From: DASZMX01 sp035551475
GTDB taxonomy: Bacteria; Verrucomicrobiota; Verrucomicrobiia; Limisphaerales; Palsa-1400
Assembly (NCBI GenBank): GCA_035551475.1
Contig: DASZMX010000002.1
Span: 1 to 44,834, forward strand
Direction of reading: 5' to 3'
Length of the DNA stretch: 44,834 nt
This document shows, one piece after another, positions 34,694 to 43,471 of the stretch. The notes below the pieces were generated by a model. It was not told the origin of the DNA. It saw nothing but the letters and a program-made list of their open reading frames with translations, and did no database searches. A program made the translations under genes and the position numbers. How positions within the stretch are numbered: position 1 is the stretch's first letter; each line of letters starts with the position of its first letter.

Positions 34694-35880
34694 AGCTGCT
34701 GGTTTTTGCGCATACTCCTCCGCCGCACCATGGCCAGAGCTATATGGTGCAACTCATGCTCGAAGGTTTAAGGCAAGGGCAGGAGATCGAATGTTTCCAC
34801 GTCAACGCCCGCGTTTCGCGCGACAATGAGGACATCGGCGGCATGCGGCTGGGTAAAATGTTTCTGCTGCTGCGCTATTGCGCCCAGGCGGTCTGGCTGC
34901 GTTTCCGGCACGGGATCAAGGCGTTTTATTACGTGCCGGCTCCCGGAAAAACCTCGGCGGTGGCGCGGGACTGGGTGGTGATGCTGCTCTGCCGCCCGTT
35001 TTTTCCGAAATTGATTTTGCACTGGCACGCGGCGGGACTCTCACAGTGGCTGGAGAGCAAAGGCGCGATGACGCGCATCCTCACCCACACCCTGCTGGGG
35101 AAATCCGACCTAAGCATTCTCACCTCCGACATGAACCGCGCTGACGCGGAGAGTTTCGGCGCCAAAAAAATTGTCGCCGTGCGCAATTGCCTGCCTGATC
35201 CATGCCCGGATTTTGAAACAAACATGCGGCCTCGCCGGGAAGCAAGGCTAGCGGCGCGTTTGAAATTGCAAGCTGGCGAAAAGCTATCCGCGCAGGAACG
35301 GGCGGCAGCCGGGGGCGAACCGGAGCGGGTGCGCGTCCTATTTCTCGCCCATTGCATGCGCGAGAAAGGTTTGTTTGACACGCTCGACGCGGTCGCGCAA
35401 GCCAACGCCGCATGGCGCGAACAAAAGGCTCCGTGGCGCATGACCTTGACTGTGGCGGGAGCGTTTCACTCGGAGGAGGATCGCGCGGAATTCGAACGCT
35501 GCACCGCGGCGCCGGAAATGAAAGAGATGGTGCAGCCGCTGGGATTCATCTCCGGCGCGCAGAAGCAGGCGTGCCTGGCCGAGTCGGACGTGCTGTGTTT
35601 TCCCACCTACTACCACGCGGAGGCGCAGCCGTTGACGGTCGTGGAAAGCATGGCGGTGGGCCTCCCCATCGTGACCACGCGCTGGCGCTCCATCCCGGAT
35701 ATTCTGCCGCCGGATTATGCGGGATTTGTGGCGCCGCAAGCTCCCGCCGAGGTGGCGCAGGCGCTGCGCATGGCGGCGCTGGCCAATCCATTTCAGGCGT
35801 TGCGCGCGCGCTTCCTGGAATGCTTCACCGTGGAGCGGCACCTGCGGGATTTAACGGCGGCGCTGCGTTCCGTCGAGTGA
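34690..35880 (+). CDS. Glycosyltransferase, GT4/GT-B type
   Basis: A 396-residue cytoplasmic glycosyltransferase. The N-terminal half begins KLLVFAHTPPPHHGQSYMVQ. The C-terminal GT-B donor domain has RVLFLAHCMREKGLFDTLDA and the sugar-nucleotide motif CFPTYYHAEAQPLTVVESMA..GLPIVTT, where the second Glu is the usual EX7E position. It would transfer a sugar from a nucleotide donor to a polysaccharide or lipid intermediate. It is coupled by ATGA to the serine hydrolase and sits near further glycan genes. Confidence 0.85.
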   Translation: MKLLVFAHTPPPHHGQSYMVQLMLEGLRQGQEIECFHVNARVSRDNEDIGGMRLGKMFLLLRYCAQAVWLRFRHGIKAFYYVPAPGKTSAVARDWVVMLLCRPFFPKLILHWHAAGLSQWLESKGAMTRILTHTLLGKSDLSILTSDMNRADAESFGAKKIVAVRNCLPDPCPDFETNMRPRREARLAARLKLQAGEKLSAQERAAAGGEPERVRVLFLAHCMREKGLFDTLDAVAQANAAWREQKAPWRMTLTVAGAFHSEEDRAEFERCTAAPEMKEMVQPLGFISGAQKQACLAESDVLCFPTYYHAEAQPLTVVESMAVGLPIVTTRWRSIPDILPPDYAGFVAPQAPAEVAQALRMAALANPFQALRARFLECFTVERHLRDLTAALRSVE

Positions 35881-35936
35881 CGCGCCCAAGGCTTTTGCTT
35901 TAAAACGACGCGCCAGACGGGTATCGTGTTTTTCGC

Positions 35937-37934
35937 ATGAAGTTAATCAAAGTCGGCGTGGCGGCGCTGAACCAAACAGCCTTGGATTGGAAGGGCAATC
36001 GGCGGCGGATTGGTTTGGCGATCGACCAGGCGCGCGCGGCTGGCGTCTCGCTCCTCTGCCTGCCGGAAATGTGCGTGAGCGGCTATGGCTGCGAAGACGC
36101 CTTTCATGCCGCCAACACCACGCGCATGGCTTGGAAAAGTTTGCAGGAACTTTTGCCCGCCACGCGCGGCATGGTGGTGACGCTCGGGTTGCCGATGCTC
36201 TTTCAAAACGGGCTCTTCAATTGTGTCTGCCTGGCGGTGGACGGCCGCATTGCGGGCTTCGCGGCGAAACGCTTTCTGGCGGGAGACGGCATTCATTACG
36301 AACCGCGCTGGTTCAAGCCCTGGCCCACCGGGTTGCGCGCGAAAGTGGAAGCCGGCGGAGCGGAATATCCCATCGGCGATTTTTGTTTTGACTGTGGCGG
36401 AGTGCGGATCGGTTTTGAGATTTGTGAGGATGCGTGGGTGGCCAATCGCCCGGGCGCGGCGCTGGCGTTGGAAGGCGTGGACGTGATTTTGAATCCGAGC
36501 GCGACCCATTTTGCGTTTGGCAAAAAGGAAATTCGCGAACGGCTGGCGCTGGAAGGCTCGCGCGCGTTTGGCGTGACCTATCTTCTGGCAAACCTGCTCG
36601 GCAACGAGGCCGGACGCGCGATTTACGACGGCGGCGGCTTGATTGCCTCCGGCGGAAAGCTGCTGGCCGGCGGCGCGCGTTTTAGTTTTCAAGAAACCAC
36701 CCTGACAACGGCGGTGGTGGATGTGGAGGCCACGCGCATGAACCAGGCGCGCACTGGAAGTTTCCAACCGAGTTTGGCCGCGGGCGAGGAACCGTTCGTG
36801 CGGACGCCGTTCGTCTGGCCGGACGCAGCCTGGGGCGCGGCGGAGCAAAACACGCCGGCGTGGGAGTCTGGCCCGTTTGTCAAAGAGGAGGAATTTTGCC
36901 GCGCCGAAGCGCTGGCGCTCTTCGATTACATGCGCAAAAGCCGTTCGTTCGGCTTCGTGGTGTCGTTGAGCGGCGGCGCGGATTCGGCGGCGATCACTTG
37001 CCTGATTCATATCATGGCGGCGCTCGGTTTGCAGGAATTGGGCCCCGAAGAATGGGCGCGGCGCCTCTCCTACATTCCCGGCTTCACGCCTTGCGCCGAC
37101 ACGCGGGCGGTGGTGTCGCGATTGTTGACAACAGTTTACCAAAGCGCGGACAACAGCGGCCCCGTGACCCGGGCCGCCGCGCGCGCCATCGCCGAGGCCG
37201 CCGGCGCGCAGCATTACGAATGGAATGTCGGCGCGACCGTGCGTGATTACATTGCCACCGTGCAAAAGGCGACGGGCAGCGAGTTGAATTGGGAGGAGCA
37301 CGATCTGGCGCTGCAAAACATCCAAGCCCGCGCGCGCTCACCCGGCGTCTGGCTGGTGGCGAATTTAAAAAATGCGTTGTTGCTCGCCACCAGCAACCGC
37401 TCCGAAGCCGCCGTGGGTTACGCGACGATGGACGGCGACACCAGTGGCGGCTTGAGCCCGCTGGCCGGAATCGACAAGGCGTGGCTGCGGCGCTGGCTGC
37501 GCTGGGTGGAAAAAACCGGCCCAAGCGGCGTCGGGCCCATGCCGGCTCTCGCCGCGATCAATGAGCAGGCGCCCACGGCGGAATTGCGTCCGCCCGGCCG
37601 CAAACAGACGGACGAAGACGACCTGATGCCCTATGACGTCCTGGACGTGATCGAGCGCACAGCCATCCGCGACCGCCGTTCGCCCGTGGAAGTTTTTGAG
37701 ATCGTGCGGCTGCAATTTCCCGAGCGCGGCGCCGCCAATCTCGGCCTCTGGATCGAGCGGTTTTTCCGCCTTTGGTGCCGCAACCAATGGAAGCGCGAGC
37801 GCTACGCGCCTTCTTTTCATCTTGACGATGAAAACCTCGACCCCAAGACCTGGTGCCGTTTCCCGATTCTCTCCGGCGGTTACGAGGAGGAATTGGAGGA
37901 GCTGCGCGCGCGCGTCAAAAATTTGGCAAAATGA
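35937..37934 (+). CDS. nadE: Glutamine-dependent NAD+ synthetase
   Basis: A 665-residue two-domain enzyme that makes NAD from deamido-NAD, ATP and glutamine. The N-terminal nitrilase-type glutaminase (1 to about 285) has catalytic Glu in LPEMCVSGYG, Lys in AAKRFLAGDG and Cys in FEICEDAWV. The C-terminal synthetase has the ATP pyrophosphatase loop SGGADS near residue 344 and the later NRSEAAVGYATMDGD segment. The length is normal for the glutamine-dependent form. It is a housekeeping gene embedded in the glycan cluster; its stop overlaps the wecG-like start (ATGA). Confidence 0.95.
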   Translation: MKLIKVGVAALNQTALDWKGNRRRIGLAIDQARAAGVSLLCLPEMCVSGYGCEDAFHAANTTRMAWKSLQELLPATRGMVVTLGLPMLFQNGLFNCVCLAVDGRIAGFAAKRFLAGDGIHYEPRWFKPWPTGLRAKVEAGGAEYPIGDFCFDCGGVRIGFEICEDAWVANRPGAALALEGVDVILNPSATHFAFGKKEIRERLALEGSRAFGVTYLLANLLGNEAGRAIYDGGGLIASGGKLLAGGARFSFQETTLTTAVVDVEATRMNQARTGSFQPSLAAGEEPFVRTPFVWPDAAWGAAEQNTPAWESGPFVKEEEFCRAEALALFDYMRKSRSFGFVVSLSGGADSAAITCLIHIMAALGLQELGPEEWARRLSYIPGFTPCADTRAVVSRLLTTVYQSADNSGPVTRAAARAIAEAAGAQHYEWNVGATVRDYIATVQKATGSELNWEEHDLALQNIQARARSPGVWLVANLKNALLLATSNRSEAAVGYATMDGDTSGGLSPLAGIDKAWLRRWLRWVEKTGPSGVGPMPALAAINEQAPTAELRPPGRKQTDEDDLMPYDVLDVIERTAIRDRRSPVEVFEIVRLQFPERGAANLGLWIERFFRLWCRNQWKRERYAPSFHLDDENLDPKTWCRFPILSGGYEEELEELRARVKNLAK

Positions 37935-38737
37935 ACGCGTCTCCCCCCACCGAAACGCGCGTCAATGTCCTCGGCGTCGGCGTCAGCCCCCTCAATATGA
38001 ACACCGCCCTGGCGGCCATCAGCGGCGCCGTGGCGCGCCGGGAGAAGGGATATATTTGTGTGACAGGCGTGCACGGCGTGTCGGAGGCGCAATCGGACGA
38101 AGCGTTTCGGCAGATTTTGAATCGCGCCTTTTTATGCACGCCCGACGGCATGCCGCTGGTGTGGGTGGGCCGGTGGGCCGGGCGGCGCAACATGGACCGC
38201 GTCTATGGGCCGGACCTGATGCTCGCCGTAATGGCGCAGTCCGAGGAAAAGGGCTGGCGTCATTTTTTTTACGGCGGCGCCAACGGCACAGCGCAGGAGC
38301 TGCGCGCCAAACTCGTCCAGCGCTTCCCTAAATTAAATGTGACAGGAGTGTGCGAGCCCCCTTTTCGCCCCTTGAATGCCAGCGAGCGCAAAGATCTGCA
38401 GGCCCAAGTGGCGGCGGCGCGGCCGGACTTTTTCTGGGTGGGCTTGAGCACGCCGAAGCAGGAAAAATTCATGGCGGAATATCTGCCGCAATTGGACGCC
38501 ACGCTGATGATCGGCGTCGGGGCGGCCTTCGACTTTCACGCGGGCCGCGTGCGGCAAGCCCCGCGCTGGATGCAGCGCTCCGGTTTGGAATGGCTGTTTC
38601 GCCTCGGCTGCGAACCACGCCGCCTCTGGAAGCGCTACGCCAAAAATAATCCGTTATTCATCCTGCGGCTTCTGGGTCAATTCTCTGGATTGAGGAAGCG
38701 GCCTCTGGATGGCGAGGCGAGCGAGACTGGACCCTAG
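37931..38737 (+). CDS. WecG/TagA/CpsF-family glycosyltransferase (GT26)
   Basis: A 268-residue membrane-associated glycosyltransferase that usually adds N-acetylmannosaminuronic acid, ManNAc or a similar sugar to a polyprenyl-diphosphate-linked glycan. Family motifs are PDGMPLVW (71-78), VYGPDLM, FFYGGANGTAQEL, VGLSTPKQEKFM and GVGAAFDFHAG...RAPRWMQRSGLEWLFRL-type ending (here RQAPRWMQRSGLEWLF). The start is ATG 37931. The last 80 bp overlap the convergent membrane-protein gene. Confidence 0.9.
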   Translation: MNASPPTETRVNVLGVGVSPLNMNTALAAISGAVARREKGYICVTGVHGVSEAQSDEAFRQILNRAFLCTPDGMPLVWVGRWAGRRNMDRVYGPDLMLAVMAQSEEKGWRHFFYGGANGTAQELRAKLVQRFPKLNVTGVCEPPFRPLNASERKDLQAQVAAARPDFFWVGLSTPKQEKFMAEYLPQLDATLMIGVGAAFDFHAGRVRQAPRWMQRSGLEWLFRLGCEPRRLWKRYAKNNPLFILRLLGQFSGLRKRPLDGEASETGP

Positions 38738-40007
38738 CCAGCAATCGATTGGCGACAAAATAAAAGGCGACGATAATTAAAAGATAAAAAAACCGATCGT
38801 CAAACCGCCAGGAATTCGCCATGTAAGGCTCCCAGGCGACGATTAAGTAGCACCCCGCCAACGCGCCCGCCTCGCCCCGGCTCATGGCCAAGCCAGCTTG
38901 AGAAAGCACCCACGGCATAGCGATCCAGACGATGGGCCAGCCGGCGCCCACCAACTTCTGCACCGATGCACCCAAGCCCGGTCCAATCAAATAGGCCACG
39001 CCTCCATACACAAACGCCACGCGCACCGCTAGCGGCCATTTGGCTCCCGTCCGAAAAACCTCGCGCCACCGCCAGGCGACCAGGGGAGCGCATCCGAAAA
39101 TCGCCGCCCACGAGACCAACGTCAGCAAGGGTTGATCCCAAAGGAAGCGGACTCCGATTTCACGAACCTTGCCCCACTGGAGCGCCGCCGGGAGAGGCCA
39201 CGTAAAGCTGGGCGCAATTCGCGTTGGATCAACATTCGTCCAGAACATAACGCCACAATAATCGCGCAAGGAATTATAGCCGACTTTCAAAGCCAGATAC
39301 ACCACGTCGGGAAGCGCATAAATATTAGGCCGCCCCAGCCGTGCAGCCATGCTGCCCGCCACCATGCCTGCCACCAGCGTCACCGCGCTTCCCAAGGCCA
39401 ACCGCCTTTCTCCCCGCCACCAGGCGACCGCAAACAGCGCCACACATAGGAGGAGCGTGCTCTCCCGCGTAAAGAAAGCTAACAGCAGCGCCGCCAGCGC
39501 CGGCAAATCTCGCCGACTCCAGAGCAGCAGAAAAAACAAGGAAACCAACGCCATGTGAAAGACCTCCGGCATGTAGGCCAGCAGCAACGCTTCGGACGGC
39601 ATGGGGGTCATTAGAAATATCGCCGCCCACCAGCTTTGGCCGGTGGTTTTAACCAGCACAGCCGTCACACACACCGCCAGCAACGTCCAGGCTGAAAGAT
39701 TAAGGGCGAGGCATATCGTGGGCAACGGAGCGCCAGTGAGACGTGTCAAAGATTTGGCCAGATACGGATAAAGAAAGCGCTTTGTGAACGGCGAATCGAC
39801 CGTCGAAGTCTTGCCCTCCGCCATCGCTTTATAAGCGTCATCGTCGATCGCGACCATATAGGGCAGCATGTCTTGATGGGGCGGACGATATTGCAGGAGG
39901 GGGAACGACTGATGAAATAGGATGACGATCCAGCCGAATAAGAGTATCGACAAAACAGTGACACCAGCGCCAAGCGCAGAGCGGCTGGAGTTTAAGGATG
40001 TCGCCAT
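38658..40007 (-). CDS. Multi-spanning membrane protein, possibly glycosyltransferase-like
   Basis: A 449-residue protein with about ten hydrophobic helices. The first luminal loop holds PYMVAIDDDAYKAMAEG and SPFTKRFLYPYLAKSL, similar in layout to polyprenyl-sugar-dependent membrane glycosyltransferases ('..P...R.L.P.LA'), but no family is firmly recognised. It lies opposite to its neighbours inside the polysaccharide cluster and its C-terminus overlaps the WecG-like gene by 80 bp. Its bases look less GC-rich than the flanks, so it may be an insertion. ATG 40007 (MATSLNSS) is preferred over an upstream in-frame start at 40025. Confidence 0.75.
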   Translation of the reverse strand: MATSLNSSRSALGAGVTVLSILLFGWIVILFHQSFPLLQYRPPHQDMLPYMVAIDDDAYKAMAEGKTSTVDSPFTKRFLYPYLAKSLTRLTGAPLPTICLALNLSAWTLLAVCVTAVLVKTTGQSWWAAIFLMTPMPSEALLLAYMPEVFHMALVSLFFLLLWSRRDLPALAALLLAFFTRESTLLLCVALFAVAWWRGERRLALGSAVTLVAGMVAGSMAARLGRPNIYALPDVVYLALKVGYNSLRDYCGVMFWTNVDPTRIAPSFTWPLPAALQWGKVREIGVRFLWDQPLLTLVSWAAIFGCAPLVAWRWREVFRTGAKWPLAVRVAFVYGGVAYLIGPGLGASVQKLVGAGWPIVWIAMPWVLSQAGLAMSRGEAGALAGCYLIVAWEPYMANSWRFDDRFFYLLIIVAFYFVANRLLARVQSRSPRHPEAASSIQRIDPEAAG

Positions 40008-40129
40008 GCGGGCATCCTCTACCAATCATCGTTGCCAAGAGCAATACAATTGAAAAGACAAGTCGATTTTTACCCCGCAAATTATGCGTTGAATTCCACA
40101 AGGCTCTCGTTAGCCTGCAGGGTCACAAA

Positions 40130-41104
40130 ATGAGTTCAAAAATTGTGGTTTGCGGCGCCGGCGGTTTCATCGGCGGACATTTGATCGCTGACTTGCGCCG
40201 ACAAGGCGTCAAGAATCTCCGGGCGGTCGATATCAAGCCCTTCAACGAATGGTATCAGAAATTTCCTGACGTCGAAAACCTGCAATTGGATTTGCAGAAG
40301 CGCGACGCTTGCGACCAGTCGATGCGCGACGCCCGCCTGGTTTATAACCTGGCGGCGGACATGGGCGGCATGGGCTTCATCGAGAACAACAAGGCGCTGT
40401 GCATGTTGTCCGTGCTGATCAACACGCACTTGCTCATGGCGGCGAAGGAATTTGGCGTGGAGCGGTTTTTCTATGCGTCGTCGGCGTGCGTTTACAACGC
40501 GGACAAACAACGCGACCCCAACGTCACCGCGCTCAAGGAGGCTGATGCTTACCCGGCGATGCCCGAGGACGGCTATGGCTGGGAAAAGCTTTTCAGCGAG
40601 CGCATGTGCCGGCATTTCCGGGAGGATTTTGGCATCCAAACGCGCATGGCGCGGTTCCACAACGTCTATGGGCCCGAAGGCACCTGGGAAGGCGGACGCG
40701 AAAAAGCCCCCGCGGCCGTGTGCCGCAAAGTCATCGCAGCAAAACTATCCGGCAAACATGAAATCGAGATTTGGGGCGACGGCCATCAAACCCGCAGTTT
40801 CATGTATATCGACGACTGCCTGAAGGGCGTGGAATCGATTCTGCAAAGCGACATCCTGGAGCCGATTAATTTGGGCAGCAGCGAATTGGTTTCCATCAAT
40901 CAACTGGTTGACATCGTCGAGGAAATCGCCGGCGTGAAATTGAAGCGCACCTACAACCTCAAGGCGCCGAAAGGCGTCAATGGCCGCAATTCCGACAACA
41001 CGCTCATCAAAAAATATCTGGGTTGGGAGCCGAATGTCCGCCTGCGCGATGGCATGGAAAAAACGTATCATTGGATCCACGGCCAGATGACCGCGCGAAA
41101 ATGA
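40130..41104 (+). CDS. GDP-mannose 3,5-epimerase-like NAD-dependent sugar epimerase
   Basis: A 324-residue SDR-type epimerase. The Rossmann motif is GAGGFIGGHL. It closely follows the plant GDP-mannose 3,5-epimerase pattern: NLAADMGGMGFIE, FFYASSACVY with Cys120, the YxxxK pair Tyr149/Lys153 (DGYGWEKLF), RFHNVYGPEGTWEGGREKAPAA with Lys192, WGDGHQTRSF and GVNGRNSDNTLI. In the plant enzyme the equivalent Cys and Lys are the acid/base pair that inverts C3 and C5 to make GDP-L-galactose. It probably supplies an unusual GDP-sugar for the polysaccharide. The start is ATG 40130; the stop overlaps the next gene (ATGA). Confidence 0.88.
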   Translation: MSSKIVVCGAGGFIGGHLIADLRRQGVKNLRAVDIKPFNEWYQKFPDVENLQLDLQKRDACDQSMRDARLVYNLAADMGGMGFIENNKALCMLSVLINTHLLMAAKEFGVERFFYASSACVYNADKQRDPNVTALKEADAYPAMPEDGYGWEKLFSERMCRHFREDFGIQTRMARFHNVYGPEGTWEGGREKAPAAVCRKVIAAKLSGKHEIEIWGDGHQTRSFMYIDDCLKGVESILQSDILEPINLGSSELVSINQLVDIVEEIAGVKLKRTYNLKAPKGVNGRNSDNTLIKKYLGWEPNVRLRDGMEKTYHWIHGQMTARK

Positions 41105-42087
41105 ACGGCGCGGCGCCACGAGTCTCGGTGATCGTGCCGTGTTTTAATGAAGAGGCGGCCCTGCCGCAACTGATCCAAAGGCTGACAGCGGCGGCGGAGC
41201 GATGGGGCATGGATTACGAAGTGATCTGCGTGGATGACGGATCGCGCGACGGGACCTGGGAACTGCTCAAAGCGCAATATGCCCGGGACAAGCGCTGGCG
41301 CGGCGTTTCTTTCGCGCGCAATTTTGGCCACCAAGTCGCCGTCAGCGCGGGCCTCTATTATGCGACCGGCGACGCGACGCTGATCATCGACGCCGATCTG
41401 CAAGATCCGCCCGAGGACATTATTCGTTTGCTTGACAAGTGGCGGGAGGGGTTTCAAGTCGTCCATGCGGTGCGGACGCAACGCCGCGATGGGCTGGTCA
41501 AGACGGCGCTGGCCTGGGCCTTTTACCGGATTCTCGCCAAGATGGTGCCTTTTCCCCTGCCCACCGACAGCGGCGATTTTTGCCTGCTGGATCGAAAAGT
41601 GGTGGACACGATCAACAGCATGCCGGAGCGAAACAAGTATTTGCGCGGCTTGCGGTCGTGGTGCGGCTTTCGGCAAACCGGTGTGGAATTCTCGCGGCAA
41701 GCGCGGGCGGCGGGCACGTCGCAATACACTTTTAGCAAATCCCTGCGGCTGGCGTTGGATGGGATTTTTTCGTTTTCGGCCACGCCTCTGCGGCTGGCGT
41801 CGCACTTGGGGCTGTGGGTGTCGGTGCTCGCGTTGATGGGGGTAATCTTCACCTTTTGCCAGCGGGTGTTTCGCAGTTACTTCACGTCGATCGGCATGGG
41901 GCCGGAGCCCGGGTTTGCGACCATCGTGATTTCAATTCTTTTCCTTGGCGGCGTGCAATTGATTTGCCTGGGCATTCTCGGCGAATATCTGGGTCGCATT
42001 TACGACGAGGTCAAGGGGCGTCCCTTGTGGATTATTCAGGAGACAACGGGATTGACCGCGGCGCCCGCCTCGCGCGCGCGGGTGTAA
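41101..42087 (+). CDS. GT2 glycosyltransferase (polyprenyl-phosphate glycosyltransferase, DPM1/GtrB-like)
   Basis: A 328-residue enzyme that transfers a sugar from a nucleotide donor to undecaprenyl phosphate at the inner membrane. The GT-A catalytic domain has VSVIVPCFNEE, ICVDDGSRDGTW and the metal-binding IDADLQDPPE. Two C-terminal membrane helices follow (about 236-258, GLWVSVLALMGVIFTFCQR; about 275-298, FATIVISILFLGGVQLICLG), as in GtrB/ArnC. It is coupled to the epimerase gene by ATGA and lies 4 nt before the flavoprotein gene. Confidence 0.92.
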   Translation: MNGAAPRVSVIVPCFNEEAALPQLIQRLTAAAERWGMDYEVICVDDGSRDGTWELLKAQYARDKRWRGVSFARNFGHQVAVSAGLYYATGDATLIIDADLQDPPEDIIRLLDKWREGFQVVHAVRTQRRDGLVKTALAWAFYRILAKMVPFPLPTDSGDFCLLDRKVVDTINSMPERNKYLRGLRSWCGFRQTGVEFSRQARAAGTSQYTFSKSLRLALDGIFSFSATPLRLASHLGLWVSVLALMGVIFTFCQRVFRSYFTSIGMGPEPGFATIVISILFLGGVQLICLGILGEYLGRIYDEVKGRPLWIIQETTGLTAAPASRARV

Positions 42088-42091
42088 CCGG

Positions 42092-43420
42092 ATGAAGGCG
42101 GCGTCTCATCCGCTGAAAGTGGCCATCATCGGGGGCGGTTACACGGGGCTGGCCGCGGCGCGGCGCCTGGCTAAAAGCGGACGTTGCGAAGTGACGCTGC
42201 TGGAGCGCGGCTCGTCCGTCGGCGGGTTGGCCGGAGACTTCACCATCCAGGGCGAGCCGATCGAAAAGGCGTATCATCACCTCTTCCGCACCGACCGCGA
42301 AATTCTCGCGCTAGTGGAGGAAATGGGGCTCACCGCCAAGCTGGAATGGCGCGAAAGCTCCGTCGGCGTCCTCCACGGCGGCCAGACTTATCCCTTCCTC
42401 ACGCCGCAAGATTTGCTGCGGTTCAAGCCGTGCTCCTTTTGGAATCGGTTGCGCCTGGGTTTGGTCGCGTTATATCTGCAACGAACGCGGGACTGGCGCC
42501 CGCTGGCTCGCCAAAGCGCCAGCCAGTGGATGCGCCGGGCGTGCGGGCCGCAAGCAATGGCCGCGGTCTGGGAACCGCTGTTGCGCGGCAAATTCCATCG
42601 TTACGCTGACCGGGTCTCGATGGCTTGGCTCTGGGCTCGCATTTATAACCGCAGCCATTCGCGCGATGGCTCGGGCCGGGAAAAACTGGGGTATTTTCGC
42701 GGCGGATTGGGCGTTGTGGCTAATCAACTCGCGAGCGAAGCCCAGGCCGCCGGAGCTGCCATCCGGCTAAACACGCCCGTGGCCGCCTTGCAAAAAGGCG
42801 CGACCGGACCGCGCTTGCTTGTGCAAGGCGAATGGACGGAATTTGACCGCGTCATTTTCACCGGCCCTTCGGGCGCGCTGGCCGAACTCCTCGCCGACGC
42901 GCCCGGGACGGAAGCCTATCGCAGGCAGCTCCAATCGATCGCCTACTTGGGCGCAGTCAGCCTGGTGTTTGCCACGGAGCAAAAGCTGGGGGATTATTAT
43001 TGGTTGAACGTGACGGAGGCCGGCGCGCCTTTCGTGGTTTTCATTCGCCACACGCGCATGGTGGACGCCGCACGCTACGGCGGGAAGGAAATTTATTACA
43101 TTGGCGCATATCAACCACACGATGGCGCGGCGTTCTGCCAGTCGGAGGAAGCGCTGACGCAAACGTGGTTTGATTATCTGCAAAAGATTTTCCCGAAGTT
43201 TGACCGGACGAAAATTGTGGAAAAGCGGTTATTCAAGCTCCGCCATGCGCAGCATGTCGTGGACACCGCCTACGAAAGCCGGATTCCGGAGGCGCATACC
43301 CCAGTGCCGGGGCTTTTCCTGTCGAACTTTTCCCAAGTGTATCCCGAGGACCGGGGCACAAATTTCGCCGTGCGAGAAGGCCACAAGATCGCCGACCTGA
43401 TTTTGCAGGGGTGCGGCTGA
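42092..43420 (+). CDS. FAD/NAD(P)-dependent oxidoreductase (protoporphyrinogen oxidase/UGM-like)
   Basis: A 442-residue flavoprotein. The dinucleotide-binding motif is AIIGGGYTGLAAARRL (residues 11-26), followed by LLERGSSVGGLAGDF, characteristic of the amine-oxidase/UDP-galactopyranose-mutase superfamily. The FAD-closing segment is PGLFLSNFSQVYPEDRGTNFAVREGHKIA. In polysaccharide clusters such proteins act on lipid-linked or nucleotide sugars, but the substrate is unknown. It is on the + strand between a GT2 and the exosortase. Confidence 0.85.
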   Translation: MKAASHPLKVAIIGGGYTGLAAARRLAKSGRCEVTLLERGSSVGGLAGDFTIQGEPIEKAYHHLFRTDREILALVEEMGLTAKLEWRESSVGVLHGGQTYPFLTPQDLLRFKPCSFWNRLRLGLVALYLQRTRDWRPLARQSASQWMRRACGPQAMAAVWEPLLRGKFHRYADRVSMAWLWARIYNRSHSRDGSGREKLGYFRGGLGVVANQLASEAQAAGAAIRLNTPVAALQKGATGPRLLVQGEWTEFDRVIFTGPSGALAELLADAPGTEAYRRQLQSIAYLGAVSLVFATEQKLGDYYWLNVTEAGAPFVVFIRHTRMVDAARYGGKEIYYIGAYQPHDGAAFCQSEEALTQTWFDYLQKIFPKFDRTKIVEKRLFKLRHAQHVVDTAYESRIPEAHTPVPGLFLSNFSQVYPEDRGTNFAVREGHKIADLILQGCG

Positions 43421-43471
43421 TCGATTCGCGCTTTGCAAACGAATGATTTGGATTATTCTGTCATCCGTTTG

